A DNA stretch of 64,000 bases from Trebouxia sp. TZW2008 (Eukaryota; Chlorophyta; Trebouxiophyceae; Trebouxiales; Trebouxiaceae), in contig BDIU01000089.1 of the NCBI GenBank assembly GCA_002118135.1, positions 496,001 through 560,000 on the forward strand. Reading direction: 5' to 3'. The translations under genes and the position numbers were made by a program. The notes under the pieces were generated by a model. The model did no database searches. It was not told the origin of the DNA and was given only the letters and a program-made list of their open reading frames with translations. Positions 57,999-64,000 of the stretch are shown here, in pieces. Position 1 is the first letter of the stretch. Each line of letters begins with the position of its first letter.

Positions 57999-58336
57999 CC
58001 TTCCGATCCTAATGCGAGTCGCAACACGATCTGCTCAGGCCTGCCTGAAGATGATGGGTGCCACTGATCGTCGAACAGTCTCGACGAGGCTCACAATTCG
58101 CGTTCAGCTCTGCCGGCGCACAGCATTGATTTCACACTTGAGCACGAGCTCACTGCCAGTTTGAGAATTGTTGCGCACGATGCGCAAGCTGCCTGGCTCT
58201 CGCTTAACCAAGTTTAGTCAGCTTACTAACCCTTCGAAAGTCCTTGGACAAGCCCTCTGTTCACCGCACCAGAAGGATTGCGCTTCACATTGCGCGGCTT
58301 GGTATTGGCTCGAGGTGCGGAACCTAGCATGACGCC
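57999..58336. promoter_or_regulatory. CpG-rich divergent spacer beside SurE
   Basis: CG-dense region after the SurE start codon with sequence such as cgatgcgcaagctgcc; probable promoter. No core motif was recognised. Confidence 0.4.
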
Positions 58337-58669
58337 ATGTCCAGCATAGCTGCTGTGCAAAATCTGACCTGTCTAAGAACTTGGCCTCGACAACTGACCA
58401 AAGCCAAAGCGCCAAGACAGGAGCGCTGTTGCTCTTGGAGCCTCCATTCAGCTCTCACAGGGACCAAACGTTCAAGCTTTTGCGTTCGTGTCCCACCGCG
58501 ACAGCATCGCGCGCAATCCTCGCCCAAAGCTGCAGTGAGTGATCAAGGTCCGGCTAACTGTGGGCCTTCCATACCTGAGCGGCTGATTGCCGCTTCTTTG
58601 TACGTGTGGCCCGTGTGCGAAGGAGCATGGAGGTTAGTCGCAGCTTTTCAAAGCTGGTCTGCTTCTTAA
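58337..58669 (+). other. Open frame with transit-peptide-like start, unplaced
   Basis: An ATG frame of 110 codons is rich in Arg/Ser/Ala and contains IPERLIAASLYVWPVCEGAW, which loosely recalls the start of Tic20-type envelope proteins. No matching membrane helices follow on this strand, and the donor gttagt near 58626 leaves a phase that does not fit the next exon. It may be the first exon of the gene that follows or a chance frame; a minus-strand frame (58787-58554) also looks plausible. Confidence 0.25.
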
Positions 58670-58725
58670 AGCACTGCTGAATGATTTCCTGAGCGTGATG
58701 CTGCTGTATGGTCTCAGGCTTGCAG

Positions 58726-61302
58726 TTGTATTTGCCAGAATCGTCCAGTACCACACACTGGATTGGATGATTTGGATCAACATGCATGCAAAGGACTTCA
58801 AAGATCAGGTGAGTATATGCTCTGAGTCAGGCAGCAAGCGAACAAGCACTTGTTTGAATATGCAACCTTGGGCTGTCACAAACTTTGCTATACACCAAAA
58901 TCGGTTGCAGGCAGCTTTGCAGACTGTCACACAAGGCTGCCAGGTGCTTTACCAGGAAGTTGGTCACTTGTTGAAGGAGCTGATGCAAGCTGGCTCTGAC
59001 AGCGCGAGCATTGTAGGTAAGCATTTCTCTCTCCAGGCCTTCTCCCTTGTCTAAGTAGCCTTTGTGTCTTCTGCTGTATCACTTGCCCACAGTACTGCTA
59101 ATTGTTGATGGTTTGAGCATGTTTGAAACATCACAATTGTATCAACCATCACTGTCATCATGATAATCACTTTTTTTTGTCATGCAGTCAAACATGGCAA
59201 GCTGCAGCGCTGCCAAGCTTCTCCAGGCCATTTGGATAGTGTACTCTCCCTGGTCTATATAGCGCTTGTGTCCTCTGCTGCATCGGCTGCCCACAGCAGA
59301 CAAAAGATACAAGAGCAACAAAGCAAGAGCAGTAAACCAGATGCTGCCGGGAGCAAGACGCAAGTGAACTCACTGCATGTCAGGTGAATGCAGTTGCTTG
59401 TCTGTACAGCGCTTGTGCCCTCTGTTGTGTTAACTGCTCACAGCAGACAGAACATGCAAGAACAGCAGAGCAGAGGCAGTAAGCGAAACGATGCTCAGAG
59501 CCAGACGCAAATGAACTCAGTGCATGTCAGGTGAGTGTAAACAAGCAGCTGCAAGCAGTCTCCATCTTGAATTGTTGAATATGGCATGATTGCGCATACA
59601 TATTCAACTGCAGTGTGCGCCTTACAGACATGTACACTGACAATGTCGTTATACGAGTTCACAAGGTCGATGCTTTCGGCACAGAAATTGCATGTCAAGC
59701 GTGCAGCATTGGGCTGGCCTTCATGCATGTATGGCAGCTGTTTTGGTCTCAGCAAAGTCATGCACACCCTGGACCCCTTTCATCACTAGTGGTACACTTC
59801 AGACAGGCATGCTGCACTTTGCCACATCCACAAAACCTGGCAGCTGTGACAGAACATGTGCACAGTCAATTCGATCCATGCTGCGAAAGGATTGAGGATA
59901 TTACCAAGACGTCACAGCCCAAACTTCCTTGTGCTCATGAAAACGAGTTGTCTGTACAGCACAAAAAAATGCTTTGTAACTGCAAATGCTTCATCACACC
60001 AGCTTTGGGGTTGCATGCGCACAAACCCTGCACGCAATCATGTTTACATGCAAGCAGGATTCCAATATAAGAAGAAGAAGATTAACAACCGATTAGACCT
60101 TCCAGCACATTTGCTAGGTGTGTGTGGCCCATGTCCTATCTTGCCAGGCTGTCTTGTTCTGAGCATTACAATAAGGACAACGGATGTTCAAGTGATGACT
60201 ATAACTCATGTGTTTGTGTTGCAATTGCAGGAGGCCTGAGCTGGGTGTGGCAGCCAGCTCCTGTGCATTGCAGCTCAGGGTGTCCCTAGTCAGCATGCAA
60301 GGGGCCAGCAAGCCATTGATGAATACAATCCCATCAAGGAAAACTGTGTCGCCTCAAAAAGCTTCAAGATGTACTTGGCTTTGCAGGCGGCCTGAGCTGG
60401 TTGTGGCGGCTAGCTCCTGCGCGTTGCTGCTCAGAGTGTCCCTTGTCAGCATGCAAGGGGCCAGCGGGCTTGCCAAGGACACCTACAAATTCGTTGCGGT
60501 GTCTCTGACCCTTGCCAGTGTCTGCACTGCTCTTGCGCAAGTCATGCAGGTAAAATGACTTGCTTGCATGCAGCTGTTAACTCACATATTAACCCAGTTT
60601 AGTTCACAGCAGTGCAGTTTCTCAAGCCTTCCTTTGGCTGTACAACCTCGGCTTTATTGAAGACAGGAACGACTTGGATTGTTGCAGTCAAAGCAGTCAA
60701 AATGGGCTTCTGTCATTCAGTACATGATGCATACACATGCTGCATGTCAGTTTTGTTCAGGAGCCAAGTTTGGTGACAAGTTTGGTGATGTTCATACAGT
60801 TGGCACATCCCGTGGACCCCTTTGTCATTGCACATTTCTGCTTGATAAGCATGCATGCTTTGCTGCACACAAGGCACATGCTGGCTTGCATTCATGATGC
60901 TAGGCACCTGTGCCAAGTGTTTGACATGCATTGCCACTGCCCTGAAGTAAAAGCTTCATACATCAGCTGCCTGGTCGGCATCTCAAGCGATTTTGTCCCT
61001 CGAGCAATTGCCTGCCTCTATGCAGCTTCTGTAGCCTGCTCTAAGCTTGGTCGAGTTGTTTAACGCAGATATGCTTTGGCAACTTTGAGGAGGATGAGCA
61101 CATGGTGCTACAGCTTGTCCAACAAGCCGGCAACATCGCTTGGCTGCACTGTGCATTGACCGTGTCAGACTGGGCTCTGATGCTCTCAATGCCATACTCC
61201 TGGGCTGTAAAGATTGAAGGCGGAATCACAGCTGCAGTGACATATGCTTTGGTGTCCATCTTGCGGAACACATCATGGGATCTGAAGTGGGGCTTTGAGT
61301 GA
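58726..61302 (+). CDS. Unresolved multi-exon gene, unknown product
   Basis: Consistent exons are 58726-58808, 58911-59016 (ALQTVTQGCQVLYQEVGH), 59188-59383 (ends TQVNSLHVR) and 59614-59665 (LTDMYTDNVVIRVHK). Further likely exons are 60387-60550 (LVVAASSCALLLRVSLVS, then a hydrophobic KFVAVSLTLASVCTALAQ) and a last one ending at 61302 (MPYSWAVKIEGGITAAVTYA). Phases between 59665 and 60387 do not close. Exon copies occur near 59041-59095, 59390-59530 and 60230-60310. It could be a membrane-associated protein; no family recognised. Confidence 0.35.
59385..59532 (+). repeat. Near-intact tandem copy of an exon
   Basis: Repeats intron end, exon and donor of the segment at about 59240-59383. Acceptor cacagcag and donor gtcag before gtgagt are both kept, and the frame gives SRQNMQEQQSRGSKRNDA versus SRQKIQEQQSKSSKPDAA. 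Unlike most copies in the window, this one could still be spliced. Confidence 0.8.
60115..60170 (+). repeat. Dispersed short repeat, copy 1
   Basis: Similar to 63698-63753: both read like aggtgtgtgtggc..gtc..tcttgccaggct and continue with cttgttctgagcat. The two lie in different genes. Confidence 0.7.
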
Positions 61303-61954
61303 GTACAGATACCTGCTGTGCTGGCAGGCAGGTATTGACATGTCACACTCAATATTGCTTTGCAGAAATTTGGCTCTGGGGTGTTTGACACTGACAAAGG
61401 GAAATCTTTGTGCCAAGCACTCTTAAATCTGCCATGTATATTACTTGAATGCACTGGCAGGGCGATGATCATCCATTGCTAATCACTGACGATACAGATT
61501 GTGATCTCCTGTCTAATGAGATCTTCACCTGTTGAATGTACACTGTTTTGACACTCTGTTTATGCCGTTAATTTGCAGTGATGATCAAAGAAAGCCAGCA
61601 CTATGTTAAAAAGCAAATCCCTCAGCATCTAGCCAAGACAACTTTGGCTGTTCACTCAAGATTGCAGCAACCACTGGACGCCACAAAGCATAATACAATA
61701 CAAAATTGAAGAAGGTCCAGAATCAAAGCAAGCACTCAGCCTCTGTGCCCTTCAGAACTGTAGCTCTGCCATCATAGCATAACTCTTGACTGACAGCATG
61801 ATGTTGATGTGTACCAATGCATTTTGCGAGACAAGTCAGTTGCTGACAGATTGATGCTCATGCTGCTTTGTCAGCTTGTCACGCTGTTGTTTCATCTTGA
61901 TGGTGCCTGCCTTTGTGCTAAATGGCATCCACCCTTTGCAGCTATTGCAACTCC
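61303..61954. other. Convergent spacer
   Basis: No exon was recognised between the two gene ends. The sequence is AT-richer than the exons and probably 3' UTR. Confidence 0.4.
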
Positions 61955-62483
61955 CTATCGCTGCATGAGTTCTCTGATTGTTCTCAGGCCAGATGCATTG
62001 TATAGGTGAAGATATATTCGAAACAGGTGCATACTCAACAAGACCAGGACGGCAAGGGAGAGGCCCATCAAGGCTCGGTCTCTGGCGTCTCCCTGCAAGA
62101 AAAGACGCTGTTAGACACAGTTGAAAGGTCATCATGCTAGTGAAAAACAGGCTCTCACTCTTTCTCTGGGCATGACGGCCAGGTCAAACTGGTCTGCTGC
62201 ATCGTTGACCCACGCTGTCACACGTTGCACCACCTGAGTCGAGACACTCTTATCAAAACTACGTTACAAATATGGTTCAGACCTTGTGCTGAACGCTTAC
62301 TTGGTCAGTTCGTTGACGCCACTCAGGCCGACCTGCGTCTGGTCTTTGCTGAACTTTCGCAGTGAGCGGCCGGGGCTTACTGCTGCTGCAGCGCTGTTGA
62401 CGCGAAAATGCCGCAAAGCCCGAGTAAAACCGGAGGGTCGAGTTGCGCAGCGAGTGATCAGTCCTTAGCAGTCTAGCCTGCAT
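61955..62483 (-). CDS. Small mitochondrial-type single-pass membrane protein, 131 aa
   Basis: Exons 62483-62301, 62233-62159 and 62092-61955 join in phase. The first 40 residues are rich in Arg/Ser/Gln with few acids (MQARLLRTDHSLRNSTLRFY), as in a mitochondrial presequence. A soluble piece (RVTAWVNDAADQFDLAVMP) precedes one membrane segment (LMGLSLAVLVLLSMHLFRIY), followed by a short basic end (LRTIRELMQR). I do not recognise the family; a small respiratory-complex or inner-membrane assembly subunit is possible. It is head to head with the GDSL gene across a CpG-rich spacer. Confidence 0.6.
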
Positions 62484-62975
62484 AGCCTGTGCCTCAGCAG
62501 CCGAAGCTGGTGTTTCCGCAAAACAAAGTCTTCAGCATTTGCGAGCTACGTCAGAAACTTTGTGCAGGTCGCTGATTGTCCAACAAGCACAGGATGACTG
62601 TGTGTTTTGCACGCGAGCCTCTCATAGAAGTTGCATGCCCTACTTCTTCTGCATGACTACAGGCCTGTCACATCGCCATAGAAGTTGCGCTAGTCCTACC
62701 ACGAGTAGGAAGTCGCACGAAGATCTTCTATGCTTCACATGCATCGGTTCGATCGCTAAGAGTCTGCAGCAAAAGCAGTACAGGATCCGGCACTAGTGTG
62801 TTGCAGAGCGGCGACGGCGGCGATCTTGTATTGCAGCCTCTGCAAACGGCACCAACTGTCAGGGCTCAGCGCTGCCGCAATCTGAGTACAGCACGAAAGG
62901 TCAGGCAGCGGAGGTTTTACCGATCTTGCCGCCAAGCATTTCTTGGCCAGGCCGCTGTCGTACTTGTCGCACAGC
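62484..62975. promoter_or_regulatory. CpG-rich divergent spacer beside GDSL gene
   Basis: CG-dense sequence between the two divergent starts. A 114-codon minus frame across 62756-63100 is antisense to the esterase start and was not accepted. Confidence 0.4.
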
Positions 62976-64000
62976 ATGCTCACGTTGATCCGTTCAGCTG
63001 TCTTGTTGGCGGTCCTGTCGAGAACAGCAAATGCGTTCGACAGCATTGTCATCTTTGGCGACAGTCTATCGGACGACTGCTCCCATGGGAGCTCTAGCAT
63101 CGTCGACGAGGCGCTGCAAACCGCTCAGGTGATAAAGCTCACTGCAGGGCCGATCCCTTTGCAGCAGCGCCTTGCTTGACGCACTAGCATACATGCTAGC
63201 GCGTATCCATACATGACACCGAGGAATTCTCACCAGCATTGAGGCGACTCTGTGCTGCAGCCATACCCCGGCCTGCCATACTACAAGGGATGTGTATTCA
63301 GCAATGGACCGGTCTATATTGACGTAGCTGCTGGCCTACTGAACATTACCCTTGAAGATTATGCAGTTGGTGGCGCAACATCAGGTGCAGCGTTGGGCAG
63401 CTTGGGTATTCCAGTGGGCTTTGCAAACCGCACTACAGCCACAACAGTAGATGTCCCTTCAACCTTAGAGCAGGTCAGTCATTATCAGCAAAACACCTGA
63501 CTAAAATGTTGTCACACATGCAAAAACTGGTCATGCATCTGCAGCATTCGTGACAGTCACAACAGAGATTATTTGACTTTACCTTTAGCTTTGGCTGAGC
63601 CTCGAAAGTCCAGAACCTACATGGCATTTGTAGCAATTCTCGCAACGCATTGTGTTCTGCAATAGTAGTAACAATTAATACATTTTTCAGCAAGAGTGCC
63701 AGGTGTGTGTGGCACAAGTCTTGTCTCGCCAGGCTGGCTTGTTCTGAGCATCATGGGATGGACGCCTCGTTTTTGACTTAGGGAAGTCAGACAAAACAAT
63801 GTCATCACAGATCTTTCTAGGTGTTCTGCAAGGCTTCCTGCACTTTCTCAATCTGAGCTTGTGCACATGCTGCAGGTCGAGTCATACCTTGATGCACACA
63901 ATGGATTGCTTTCTAGCACTGCTCTATATAGTGTATACATTGGAGGCAATGACTACATCGATACACTAGCAGGTGCAGGCAATGCGACTGTAGAAGATGT
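62976..64000 (+). CDS. GDSL-type esterase/lipase, 5' part (cut by window edge)
   Basis: Secreted serine esterase of the SGNH/GDSL family. Exons 62976-63128, 63261-63473 and from 63876 to beyond the end, in phase. Signal peptide (LIRSAVLLAVLSRTANA), then block I FDSIVIFGDSLSDD with the nucleophile Ser in GDSLS, then FSNGPVYIDVAAGLL, DYAVGGATSG (block II Gly), and YSVYIGGNDYID with block III GGND. The C-terminal block V Asp/His lies outside the window. The ATG at 62976 is chosen because it gives a clean signal peptide. Confidence 0.88.
63698..63753 (+). repeat. Dispersed short repeat, copy 2
   Basis: Partner of 60115-60170, in the GDSL intron before its third exon. About 55 bp with few differences; no coding content. 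Confidence 0.7.

Noticed and set aside
62756..63100. 114-codon minus-strand frame
   Set aside because: Antisense to the GDSL signal peptide and catalytic block I.

Overview
The window reads as nuclear DNA of a eukaryote with a plant-like gene set, most likely a green alga. The supporting signs are intron-dense genes with GT-AG and some GC-AG introns, two plant-type expansins with algal-style poly-Ser linkers, a P4-ATPase flippase, an SNF2 remodeler, a mitochondrial intermediate peptidase, a SurE phosphatase and a GDSL esterase. There is no operon structure and nothing prokaryotic. The species cannot be fixed from sequence alone. A 13-base N run at 49290-49302 shows that this is a draft assembly.

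Layout: 841-14537 (+) P4-ATPase, 21 exons, 1210 aa, every splice phase closing. 14767-15768 (-) a 279-aa tail-anchored protein. 16410-25274 (-) mitochondrial intermediate peptidase (M3), 16 exons, 718 aa. 25275-28615 is a CpG-rich divergent start region followed by the unresolved N-terminal part of the next gene. 28616-37142 (+) is the resolved part of an SNF2/BRM-type ATPase. 38006-41448 and 43633-47446 (+) are tandem expansin-ShKT fusions with identical internal exon lengths. 48346-51382 (-) is a coiled-coil protein with an FKBP15-like tail; one of its introns holds an AT-rich, organelle-like insert with a tRNA-Phe(GAA). 51723-54310 (+) is a 656-aa multi-pass membrane protein. 55282-57998 (-) is SurE. 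58911-61302 (+) is a poorly resolved gene. 61955-62483 (-) is a 131-aa mitochondrial-type membrane protein. 62976-64000 (+) is a GDSL esterase cut by the window edge.

The most unusual property is not a gene but a pattern. Many exons are flanked, inside the neighbouring introns, by one to six decayed tandem copies of part of themselves, including the splice site. Copies carrying the acceptor and 5' exon part lie upstream of the working exon; copies carrying the 3' part and donor lie downstream. This occurs in at least five unrelated genes on both strands, and it includes catalytic exons (GDGAND and TGDK of the flippase, HEFGH of the peptidase, helicase motifs of SNF2). A second feature is frequent GC-AG introns: five candidates among roughly 80 introns assigned, two of them forced by reading frame.

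Genes are mostly arranged head to head across CpG-rich spacers, while introns and gene bodies are CpG-poor and rich in TG/CA. That would fit methylation-driven decay outside promoters, but this is inference. The genes have no obvious shared pathway; they are ordinary housekeeping, membrane and cell-wall functions.
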